Shown here: one piece after another, positions 33,155-40,958 of the stretch | Numbering within the stretch: the first letter of the stretch is position 1 | Layout of the letters: each line of letters opens with the position of its first letter | Source of the DNA: Kiritimatiellia bacterium | Lineage (GTDB): Bacteria; Verrucomicrobiota; Kiritimatiellia; RFP12; UBA1067 | DNA: 53,337 nucleotides | NCBI GenBank assembly: GCA_017520845.1 | Contig: JAFXEU010000001.1 | Coordinates: 1-53,337, forward strand | Reading direction: 5' to 3' | Program-made: the position numbers and the translations under genes | The notes under the pieces: generated by a model | What the model was told of the DNA's origin: nothing | Seen by the model: the letters and a program-made list of their open reading frames with translations, nothing else | The model's database searches: none

Positions 33155-34954
33155 TCAGAAGATAAAGTTCACAGACTCCTGTTGGGATGGATCGCGACCG
33201 TGATTTACAATGACCAACCACATCTTAACAAGGGCCGTTACCACTGACCGAATCATTTCCTTGCCCTGGACCACAAATGGAACTGCCGTATCGCCAACAA
33301 GTTTCGCCAACCGCTCATCCTCCTGAGATGACAAAGGATGCGCTCCCTCAAGACGCATATCATATGCATGGAACAATGGGACCATAAGAGCCTCAGCTTC
33401 GCTTTGCGAAGAATAGTGCGCGACAAACTGCTGCAACAGTTTCAGCGAACCAATATGTGGATCGGTTACATTCAGGAACTTCTTCAATGCCGCAGAATCA
33501 ATTGCATCCGCCGTCAGGCGTACAATATTTAACGCAAGTAAAATCAGCTTGTCCTTACTTGTTGCAGCCGTCCTATGAATCTGTCGGTACACCCGCCACG
33601 TCTTCTCATTGCGCTTAAACAAATCCGCCCCAATGATGGGATTCGCAACATTATTCAGATTTGACAGGACCTCTCCGAGCACACGCTCTGCTGCAACTGT
33701 TCTTGCCGGGTTCGTCTCCTGCTGGGACGCGAGAAGTTCTGACGACACGCCACCATCTGGCGCCAAGTTCTTCCCCCTCCAGATGTCACGCTGCCACTTT
33801 GGCAAATGCGATATATCCTCGGCAAAAACATTGACAAGCCCGACTTTATTTATGCCAAATCGCATCCAATGGTCCGGTGACCACTCGATAGAGGCCGTAT
33901 CCTGAGTGTGCCACTTAATCTGAGTTCCTCGAAAGGCCAGCACGTCATCGATAACGCTCGAATCAAACCAAAGATAGCCATTGTCATGCACGACCTCATC
34001 CAAGCTCCGCTCGGTACCATCTCCATTAGCCACAAACGGCTGAATCCGCTCCTTGTCCATCCTGACCCTTGTCGAGATGCCGTTGTTATCAAGCCATTCC
34101 CTGTCGAAGCACTCACCCAAAACATGATAGTATGCGACAGTTGACTCGGCCACAACCGTCCGGCTGTGCATGAATGAATTGCTTTCTGTCAGCGGTCCAA
34201 ATGTCGGAACGTCAACTTGCCTGTCCACATCTGTTCTTCCCTCATGTAGGATACAAATTCCTCCCCCGCCGGGAGCGAGCCCATTCCGATCATACCCACT
34301 TACATATCCTTCCCATCGCCCGAACTCACCAACACGCTGTCTCTGATCTCCCTCCCAGCAGATATGATCTCTGTTAGGGACGTCCTCCCATCTTTGTGAA
34401 TAATGACAAAAGAATAGTCCCGAATTCCGAGCGCTCAAGTAGTCCATAAGAAATTCTTTCTTTATTTCAACTCGAACATTCCGACTATTCACATCACCAA
34501 TCATACGAACAACATCGCAGTATCCTTCTGAAGGTCGAACCCAATATATCCCATCATCCCTGCGTTCTGGAGCCAAACCCAGCGCCATGACCAAATCTTG
34601 AGAGAGATGCAACCTGCCGCCATCATATGTGTTCAAATATTGTTTTATCACCAAATATTCGCCGACAACTGACCCTTGTGCATTGTAATACTTTGAAGCT
34701 TCGCGATATGACCCATCCAACTCTACGCCGCAATTCAACTCTCCTGCGCCAAACGTAAATACATCCTCTCGCATGATTGCCGCCTTATTATCACTTCGGA
34801 CAACAAGAGCATACCCATGCGTATACTCTTCCCAAGCATCATGTCTTACCGCCCCTCCTTTACGGACTTCCTGAAAATGCAAAGGAACCCAAACTTTGTC
34901 CAGAAGTCGGTGTTTACGCAGGTCCTCCATCTCAAACCATTCTTGCTTATGCAT
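33155..34954 (-). CDS. Unrecognised 599-residue protein of the accessory island
   Basis: Start ATG 34954 after GAGGAG. I do not recognise the family. The sequence is soluble, with no signal peptide. The first 400 residues are rich in Trp, Tyr and Asp with beta-like patterns (WVPLHFQEVRKGG, YALVVRSDNKAAIM, GRLHLSQDLVMALGL, WRGKNLAPDGG). The C-terminal 200 residues are helical (VAAERVLGEVLSNLNNVANPI, LILLALNIVRLTADAIDS). A mixed beta N-terminus with a helical tail would fit a substrate-recognition subunit or large effector. It follows the zincin-like gene by 61 nt on the same strand and is likely its partner. Confidence 0.6.
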   Translation of the reverse strand: MHKQEWFEMEDLRKHRLLDKVWVPLHFQEVRKGGAVRHDAWEEYTHGYALVVRSDNKAAIMREDVFTFGAGELNCGVELDGSYREASKYYNAQGSVVGEYLVIKQYLNTYDGGRLHLSQDLVMALGLAPERRDDGIYWVRPSEGYCDVVRMIGDVNSRNVRVEIKKEFLMDYLSARNSGLFFCHYSQRWEDVPNRDHICWEGDQRQRVGEFGRWEGYVSGYDRNGLAPGGGGICILHEGRTDVDRQVDVPTFGPLTESNSFMHSRTVVAESTVAYYHVLGECFDREWLDNNGISTRVRMDKERIQPFVANGDGTERSLDEVVHDNGYLWFDSSVIDDVLAFRGTQIKWHTQDTASIEWSPDHWMRFGINKVGLVNVFAEDISHLPKWQRDIWRGKNLAPDGGVSSELLASQQETNPARTVAAERVLGEVLSNLNNVANPIIGADLFKRNEKTWRVYRQIHRTAATSKDKLILLALNIVRLTADAIDSAALKKFLNVTDPHIGSLKLLQQFVAHYSSQSEAEALMVPLFHAYDMRLEGAHPLSSQEDERLAKLVGDTAVPFVVQGKEMIRSVVTALVKMWLVIVNHGRDPSQQESVNFIF

Positions 34955-35015
34955 ATTTGATTCTTCTCCTCATGTTAGAAATTCTACATCGCATTTCTTG
35001 TTCACAAAGCTTGGC

Positions 35016-36680
35016 TCAACCATCCTCGATGTTACTGTAATCTGGCATTGCCCCATCTTCATTTGCACATGTTATGGGCTTATGTGAATTCCACTCTTTA
35101 CAAATCTCCTGCCAGGGAATTATGGTTTTCCCCTTGTACAGTTTAGGAGTTTTCAATAAGCGGTCCAGCTCTTTTCGCTGAGAAGAGTTCAATTCGTCAA
35201 TATGGCTGTTGTGCTTAAAATACCTTGCTTCATTAATCCGGATTGCACAATCAATCCCCGTCTTCTTGCACCTCTCACTATCGTCTTCGGTATACACATG
35301 AAAATGAGGGATTCCGCCATTATCGTTCGGCCAAACGCGCACAACACACGAGAACCCCGTATTCACACGAAACTCTAACGTTCCCAACTGTTCCGATACG
35401 TGAAACTCCCTTCCTTGATCAGCTGGGTTACCCCTTTCTAATTCACCCAAACCAAACTGACGCCAGATAGCTTGAAAAGGACAATATCCGGAATCAAAAG
35501 GTTTTGTTAGCCAAGGAGATATAATGCACGACCAGAAAGGCGCATGTTGAATCTGGGGGTTTGACACATATGCATTATTACACGCAAGGAATAGGCCGCA
35601 CCCAGCAAATCTCGGATTAGATACCGACTCGACAACGGCCTTGATTCCAACTATGTCTTGGCTAACTGAAGTCGCTTTGTGCTTTTTTACATCAAACTGC
35701 TCCATGTAACCATCTGGATAGCAAATCGCTGGCGTTCCATACGTAGCGATTAACTCAATAAGAATTAACGGCAACCCCCTAGCCGAATCGAACGCCAATT
35801 TATTGTAAATGGAACTAAACACAGGACCCTGTCCGTATTTATTCGACAGCCCTCTGTACAAATCCTCCACATATTGATTATAATGATCGAACAATTCACC
35901 CTTTAAAACCGCTTGAGTTGAATTAATCACAATTTGCGGACTTCGTCTACACAGCTTAAAACCTTTCTCGTCTGCAATCCTGCGCAGACTTTGATAAAAA
36001 CCATTCGAGCCTCGAGTTTCAACATTAGAAGAGCTCTTCAGCAATTCCATGAAAGCCACGTCTGGACTATGCGTCAGGAGTGATACTTCAGCCACATCCA
36101 ACAACTCCGAGCGACTTAGCGCCCTGCTCCCCAATATCATCGCATTTGCAGTTTCAATCAGCGAATACATTTCGTCATACGGCATCGCCCGACCTCGACA
36201 CCTCTCCTCAATGATTCGCGCGACACCTTCGATGATATGAACTGTGGTCAACGCTCTAATCCCCCCTTCGGCACTTTCAATTACCGGCGTTGAATGTCCA
36301 TAAACACGTTTCACAAGCTCTAACTCTTCCAAATAGCTTCCGCTGTGAAGCAATGGCAACAATTCATGCGCCCCCATTTCTCGCCGAACCATAGCCGTTT
36401 TGTGCATGTCATAAATATATTGGTGAGTCAATGTTAACGGATACTGACATACGGGGAACAAAACTGACTGAACAATATGAATATACTCATGAAAGAAAAC
36501 ATAAAACAGTTCTTGGTCGGCATCTGAAAATTCTTTGGTAGGCAGACGAAGTATTGCATCCGAGATTCGTCTTTCAGAGTTCATCTCAATATATGGGAAC
36601 CACAGCCTGACACTCCCAGCAGATCCACCACCTTCGGATTGGGCATTCAGTGGTTTCAGGCAATTATAGAAATGAGCCAT
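35016..36680 (-). CDS. Zincin-like HEXXH protein fused to a DUF4160-like tail
   Basis: 554 residues, start ATG 36680 after AGGAAG. Residues 64-68 are HEYIH in the context YVFFHEYIHIVQS, a classic HEXXH metallopeptidase site. About 83 residues later comes TVHIIEGVARIIEE, where Glu near 151 could be the third zinc ligand of a gluzincin. The middle is unrecognised. The last 100 residues contain IPHFHVYTEDDSE, CAIRINEARYF and LNSSQRKELDRLL, which resemble DUF4160, a small domain often encoded as a toxin-antitoxin-like unit. A protease fused to such a domain in an accessory island suggests a proteolysis-driven defence or regulatory role. No signal peptide, so likely cytoplasmic. Confidence 0.65.
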   Translation of the reverse strand: MAHFYNCLKPLNAQSEGGGSAGSVRLWFPYIEMNSERRISDAILRLPTKEFSDADQELFYVFFHEYIHIVQSVLFPVCQYPLTLTHQYIYDMHKTAMVRREMGAHELLPLLHSGSYLEELELVKRVYGHSTPVIESAEGGIRALTTVHIIEGVARIIEERCRGRAMPYDEMYSLIETANAMILGSRALSRSELLDVAEVSLLTHSPDVAFMELLKSSSNVETRGSNGFYQSLRRIADEKGFKLCRRSPQIVINSTQAVLKGELFDHYNQYVEDLYRGLSNKYGQGPVFSSIYNKLAFDSARGLPLILIELIATYGTPAICYPDGYMEQFDVKKHKATSVSQDIVGIKAVVESVSNPRFAGCGLFLACNNAYVSNPQIQHAPFWSCIISPWLTKPFDSGYCPFQAIWRQFGLGELERGNPADQGREFHVSEQLGTLEFRVNTGFSCVVRVWPNDNGGIPHFHVYTEDDSERCKKTGIDCAIRINEARYFKHNSHIDELNSSQRKELDRLLKTPKLYKGKTIIPWQEICKEWNSHKPITCANEDGAMPDYSNIEDG

Positions 36681-36726
36681 GGTATCTTCCTAAATTTTTC
36701 AAGCATTTCTATTTCAGAACATCTTT

Positions 36727-36936
36727 TCATGGCCTACGACGGTTATACGGGCTTTGGTTCGTTGGCTTAAGCGATAAACCAATGTCAGTCGCCTTCCCTC
36801 TAACCGCCTCGGCAGTACGGTCGAGTTTCAGTGCCATCACACGCGTGGGCGTGTTCTCCCTAGCGAGTTGACGAAGCTTGGCAATGTCATCCCGCGTCCA
36901 GTGCTTTCCGGCGTTTGCTGGTTTTTTAGGTATCAT
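36727..36936 (-). CDS. Small helix-turn-helix (SANT/GcrA-like) protein
   Basis: 69 residues, start ATG 36936 after AAAGGAG. The sequence HWTRDDIAKLRQLARENTPTRVMALKLDRTAEAVRGKATDIGLSLKP is the pattern of a short Myb/SANT-like or GcrA-like DNA-binding helix bundle, often found as a stand-alone gene in mobile or accessory DNA. It lies 46 nt upstream of the zincin-like gene on the same strand and may regulate it. Confidence 0.7.
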   Translation of the reverse strand: MIPKKPANAGKHWTRDDIAKLRQLARENTPTRVMALKLDRTAEAVRGKATDIGLSLKPTNQSPYNRRRP

Positions 36937-37678
36937 TTAGTTTCTCCTTTTGCTTGTCTAACAAATTAGAATCATGTGGGGGCAGTTTCCACTGGCCCAT
37001 TTTCATGGGGTTTGCGCAAATCGCCCTTTCACGCCCTTGCGCATGTCGCCAACAGTATATCATTTTGCTGGCCGTGTAAACTTATTGCGAACTTATTGTT
37101 TGCAAAACATCTAGCTCCGAAATTATCGGATACGATAATTTCACATCCCCCGCCTCCCCAAGTGCCCAACACACGTCGTCATACCCCCTGCCCCCCCCCC
37201 ATTCCTACTCGCTCTCTGTGCTCTCTCTGAGGACACTCCCCGTGAAACACCCATTTTTCAAGGGTCCCCGCCCATCAATTTGTTTGGTTGTGGTTGAGTT
37301 GTGATTAAGTAAGAGTTGTAAGACGTATCCGCCAATGTTCCGAGAGGATGAACATCCCGAACATCGCTAATCAGAAAGTGGTCGGATTCGACCACTTTAA
37401 ATTTAGGGTTAACAACAACGCCTTTGGGAACGCTCCCCACGAAACCATTGTAAAACACGCATTTCCGCCCACCCCCCCCCCGCAACTGTTCCAGAGGGCG
37501 GCCACTTGCGCCCCTCCCGCCCCGCGCTTCTCCAACAGCACCCGCATCAGGCAGCACTACACGGAGGACATCCGCAGCTCTGCTAACGACATTATGACAA
37601 CACAATTTGTTAAATATTGAACACACGCGAATCAAGCCCAGCTATCATTATCATAGCACTTCCCACCTTCCCACACAG
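36937..37678. other. 742-nt spacer with palindrome, poly-C tracts and a gene remnant
   Basis: No convincing intact gene. It holds a perfect 10-bp-arm palindrome with 4-nt loop (37119-37142, arm GAAATTATCG), runs of ten C at 37191-37200 and 37472-37481, a 31-nt sequence shared with 33022-33052 that encodes VLLEKR-AGG on the minus strand, and a TGTGGTTGAGTT stretch (near 37289) also present at 45570. It looks like a scar between two modules. Confidence 0.5.
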
Positions 37679-39268
37679 TCAACGTGCGAATAAATCAATT
37701 GCTTGATATAAAGCCCCAAAGTCAATTACGCCATCACACCCCATCCGCTGTTGCCTAAGATGGTTATACGTAGTACATATTGTTTGAACAACATTTCGAT
37801 CAAGATGCATTGCTTTAAATATGCAAATTGATGCAGTTATGATAACTTGTTGCCGCTCCCCTTTTTCAACTAATGCTGAAATTTCATCATACACTTTCGG
37901 TGACAAAGGGCAATCCGGACAATACACACGAACCTTTTTTAAAGCAGATGGCTCCACCTTCAGGACATTGCTGCCATAAACCCTTGCATTATACTCAACA
38001 TCAACTAGTGAAAACACAGACAACAAAGACACTTGAATCCATTTCTTCTTTTCCGCAGAAATATTATCGTTAAACGCAACGTAGTGCAATGAATTAGTAC
38101 AACAAAACCCTTCATCATTCAAAATCAATACAGGCAAAGATGCAACACGGTATGTAAAGAAAGCATCCCGCTTTTCTTGATCTATCACTTTAATTGAATA
38201 CCAAGGATCCCTCTTTGCACAATGCGATGGCAAATTACACCCTTTTTTTTCCCCATCTTCAATCTCAGATTCATATCTGCGCCTGTTTTTTTCATTGAGC
38301 AATAACAAATATTGATATTTGTCAGACGGCAATGCTCCTGTGCGTAGTGCAACGACATCTCGACTCGATGTGAGAATTGGAACAAAATCTGTTAGACGCG
38401 AGTTCTTTCGCAAGGCTGATTTGCGATCCCATATAAAAAACTTACTACTGCCAGGAACTGTGCCAATCCTAATAGTGCTGACATCTTCCATTTTGCATAC
38501 ATTCTTATGGGCGACATCGATCTGAGCAGCAGGTCGCATACAGCTTCCATCTAGCCAAGAGGACAACGACGATTCAATATGCATTTCATGATGTAATTCA
38601 CCCCCAGATGAATACCCAACCTCAAACCTTACACATTTCTTCCCATAATTCTTCAACCACAATAAAATCACCTTCTGCTGCGTATCGCTGAAGCAAGCTT
38701 CTGACAAAACTTGTACGACAATCTTCCCAAACTGATCTGAAATTATAGAACGGATGCTTGCAGCATAATCCGTAAAGAAAAAAGACCAAGGAAGAATTGC
38801 CGCAATCTCTCCCCCATCTCTCAACATATCCATGCTCTTGAGCAGAAAATAAGCCCATAGATCAGTCCGTTTATCTAGCCTCACATCAGAATATCGCGAC
38901 TTTGCATACCACATACCCGAATGAGATACATTTAAAGCAAACCGAACATATGGCGGATTTGTTACTATAAGCGAGAATTTTTTTCGAACAGGATAATCAA
39001 AAAAATCGCCCTGCTTGAATCTCAATTTCCCTACACACATCGGCTTGGGCGACACATCACACCCATAACACACAACCGCATCGCCAAATCGCCTCTGAAC
39101 TGATTTTATCAGTGCACCATCTCCACATGAAGGATCCAAAACTAGGTTCCCCGTTTTGCGAGCTGACAACAACTCATCACAATTGTTAATGAGCAAATCT
39201 GCTAGCCGCTCCGGAGTGTAAAAGCGGCCATTAATCTTCTTCTGATCGCCACTGTTATCTATCGACAT
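37679..39268 (-). CDS. N6-adenine DNA methyltransferase (M.TaqI-like)
   Basis: 529 residues. Transfers a methyl group from S-adenosylmethionine to adenine in DNA. The motif X-like GRFYTPERLADLL (about 14-26), motif I DPSCGDGALI (about 45-54) and motif IV NPPYVRF (about 104-110) are intact and in the gamma-class order, followed by KRTDLWAYFLLKSMDMLRDGGEIAAILP. The C-terminal 300 residues (TIRIGTVPGSSKFFIW, VEYNARVYGSNVLKVEPSALKKV) look like a target-recognition domain. No nuclease motif is visible in the chain, so it is not an obvious type IIG enzyme. The start lies inside the upstream gene (14-nt overlap), making it the last gene of the kinase/receiver cluster. A+T-rich. Confidence 0.88.
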   Translation of the reverse strand: MSIDNSGDQKKINGRFYTPERLADLLINNCDELLSARKTGNLVLDPSCGDGALIKSVQRRFGDAVVCYGCDVSPKPMCVGKLRFKQGDFFDYPVRKKFSLIVTNPPYVRFALNVSHSGMWYAKSRYSDVRLDKRTDLWAYFLLKSMDMLRDGGEIAAILPWSFFFTDYAASIRSIISDQFGKIVVQVLSEACFSDTQQKVILLWLKNYGKKCVRFEVGYSSGGELHHEMHIESSLSSWLDGSCMRPAAQIDVAHKNVCKMEDVSTIRIGTVPGSSKFFIWDRKSALRKNSRLTDFVPILTSSRDVVALRTGALPSDKYQYLLLLNEKNRRRYESEIEDGEKKGCNLPSHCAKRDPWYSIKVIDQEKRDAFFTYRVASLPVLILNDEGFCCTNSLHYVAFNDNISAEKKKWIQVSLLSVFSLVDVEYNARVYGSNVLKVEPSALKKVRVYCPDCPLSPKVYDEISALVEKGERQQVIITASICIFKAMHLDRNVVQTICTTYNHLRQQRMGCDGVIDFGALYQAIDLFAR

Positions 39269-39941
39269 AATAAAACTTGCTCAAATGGTCACCACGACTA
39301 AGACAGTCCTGCAGCCTCTTGAAGAAAGGCATTAGAATCTTTTCCTCATGCTGCTTCACCAACCCTTGCCACTCTGTTGACCAAAGTAGCCGTCGCAATT
39401 TGTCCGTCCCTAACTCTTTTATAATCATGTCAAGAAACAACGCCAATGACATAGGTGCAAATGGAACACGCGGACAAGACATCGCACTATTATCCTTAAA
39501 CTGATACCCAACGCCTGAGTCCTCCAAATATTTTGGCAACTCGCCCCACATTTGAATGTGAAAAACAGGATGTTGACTCGCATTCGGCTCATTTCGAGAA
39601 GAATAATCAAAATGCAACCGACTTACAATTTTCTTCGACACATCACTATTAACAGCCCCAAATATCTCTGCGGAATATGTGGCTCGTGTTAATCTATTTG
39701 AGCTACAGAAAAAGTATCCGCCCAGACTAACCTCATGGCTTTTTGATCCAAATGCCGAAGAACAAAATCGCAAATACAAATTCAAGGTTGAGAATTTGCC
39801 ACCCAACGCCTGTGAATAAACAGATTTCAAATTCGTTTGGAAACATTCTTCCCATATATACTTTGAACCATGCAAAACCTTAAGCGTATTTTTCTCCAAC
39901 TCCAAGTACTCAGAAATACTGTCACAGAAGAGTTTATCCAT
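39255..39941 (-). CDS. Unrecognised protein between receiver and methyltransferase
   Basis: The frame is open from a TTG at 39947, but the ATG at 39941 has GAGGA 6-7 nt upstream and is preferred, giving 228 residues. Family not recognised. The notable stretch is HFDY------NEPNASQHPVFHIQMWGELP followed by CPRVPFAPMSLALFLDMIIKELG. A His/Asp-containing strand and a conserved-looking Pro-rich turn before a helix recall, loosely, DUF2290-type proteins seen in accessory DNA. No nuclease or HTH motif is evident. Its position, 9 nt after the receiver gene and overlapping the methyltransferase by 14 nt, implies a stoichiometric partner. Confidence 0.65.
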   Translation of the reverse strand: MDKLFCDSISEYLELEKNTLKVLHGSKYIWEECFQTNLKSVYSQALGGKFSTLNLYLRFCSSAFGSKSHEVSLGGYFFCSSNRLTRATYSAEIFGAVNSDVSKKIVSRLHFDYSSRNEPNASQHPVFHIQMWGELPKYLEDSGVGYQFKDNSAMSCPRVPFAPMSLALFLDMIIKELGTDKLRRLLWSTEWQGLVKQHEEKILMPFFKRLQDCLSRGDHLSKFYYVDR

Positions 39942-39950
39942 AACCAATCC

Positions 39951-40946
39951 TCAATTTGACTCTTTCACAAGATACTCAGAATCAAAGAACAAGCTCTGCC
40001 CCTCTTCCACCTCAATTGAACATTTATAGTGAACAGGATACGCTTTTGCAGTTGGCGATCTATCTTCGTAAGCTAGAAGTTCTGTATACTTCTCGCCGCA
40101 CTTAATACAAGTCGCACAATCTTCTTCCTCCACGCCATCAAGCTTCGTGCAATAGTGGGATAATGGCATACTCCCATCATTGCCAGTTAAATTCGCCAAT
40201 ACGGCAAACACTTTAGAACGCCAAAATGTATCATCACCAAACGCAAACAAACCCCTATAGTGGCAATCATGAAGCTTGGGTTTGATCTTCTCCATGAAAG
40301 GTTCCTCTTTCAGCCCAATCATAGCCGCAATTGTTTTTGAACCTATCAAGATACCATCTTTCTTCAAAAACTTTTTCAATACCCACTGAAACGCCATATG
40401 GATATTGAACTTCTCGCGCACGCTCAAACAGGAAGGAAGTATCTTCTTCATCAAGGACGAATCGTTCGAAGGCACCTCAAATTGCCTTAGAACGATATCA
40501 ATGAAATCCTCATCGCCATGAACACTGTCCGACTTGACCAATTGCTTCAATTGCCTAAAACCAGCCACCGCACTTTTTACCATATCAATCAATATAGAAT
40601 TCCTGTACTCCGTCGCTGTCGCAAAGAAGTCATACTCAGACCTTTCATTCAGACTTAATTGATCTTCACGCGCCGCAGAGATGCCAAAAATTGGCACGTC
40701 AGGACAACACACCCTGAACTCACTGCACAAGGACGCCCCTTTGTTCGATCCGGCATCACGCTCGTCGACATTTCGAGTTAAATAGTGATCAATAAATATC
40801 GCATCAAAACCAGACATCGATCCCCGTAAAATTGATCGGGCCTCCTGAAGAGATAAATAAACACATTCAAGCGTTAAACTCTCCGCAATTGACCTTGCTA
40901 GATCTGTACGCGCGTTTTCATCATCAACCCACAACAATTTATTCAT
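39951..40946 (-). CDS. Receiver-domain protein with cysteine-rich C-terminus
   Basis: 331 residues, start ATG 40946 after GAGGAG. Residues 1-125 are a receiver domain: acidic pair in LLWVDDEN (Asp 8 and 9), phospho-acceptor Asp 53 in FDAIFIDHYL, and a later strand VPIFGISAARED with Ser in the Thr/Ser position. The conserved Lys is not obvious. Residues about 165-265 are helical and could be a winged helix; the tail has CATCIKCGEKY and HYKC, a likely zinc ribbon. It is probably the phosphorylation target of the kinase encoded 12 nt upstream, with an output that may bind DNA or the methyltransferase rather than a classic promoter. The output role is inference. Confidence 0.75.
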   Translation of the reverse strand: MNKLLWVDDENARTDLARSIAESLTLECVYLSLQEARSILRGSMSGFDAIFIDHYLTRNVDERDAGSNKGASLCSEFRVCCPDVPIFGISAAREDQLSLNERSEYDFFATATEYRNSILIDMVKSAVAGFRQLKQLVKSDSVHGDEDFIDIVLRQFEVPSNDSSLMKKILPSCLSVREKFNIHMAFQWVLKKFLKKDGILIGSKTIAAMIGLKEEPFMEKIKPKLHDCHYRGLFAFGDDTFWRSKVFAVLANLTGNDGSMPLSHYCTKLDGVEEEDCATCIKCGEKYTELLAYEDRSPTAKAYPVHYKCSIEVEEGQSLFFDSEYLVKESN

Positions 40947-40958
40947 GATGATTTCTCC

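Noticed and set aside
37258..37635. 125-codon minus-strand frame in the spacer next to the methylase
   Set aside because: It crosses a poly-C tract and repeats; only a short piece resembles the gene remnant at 33013-33147, in another frame.
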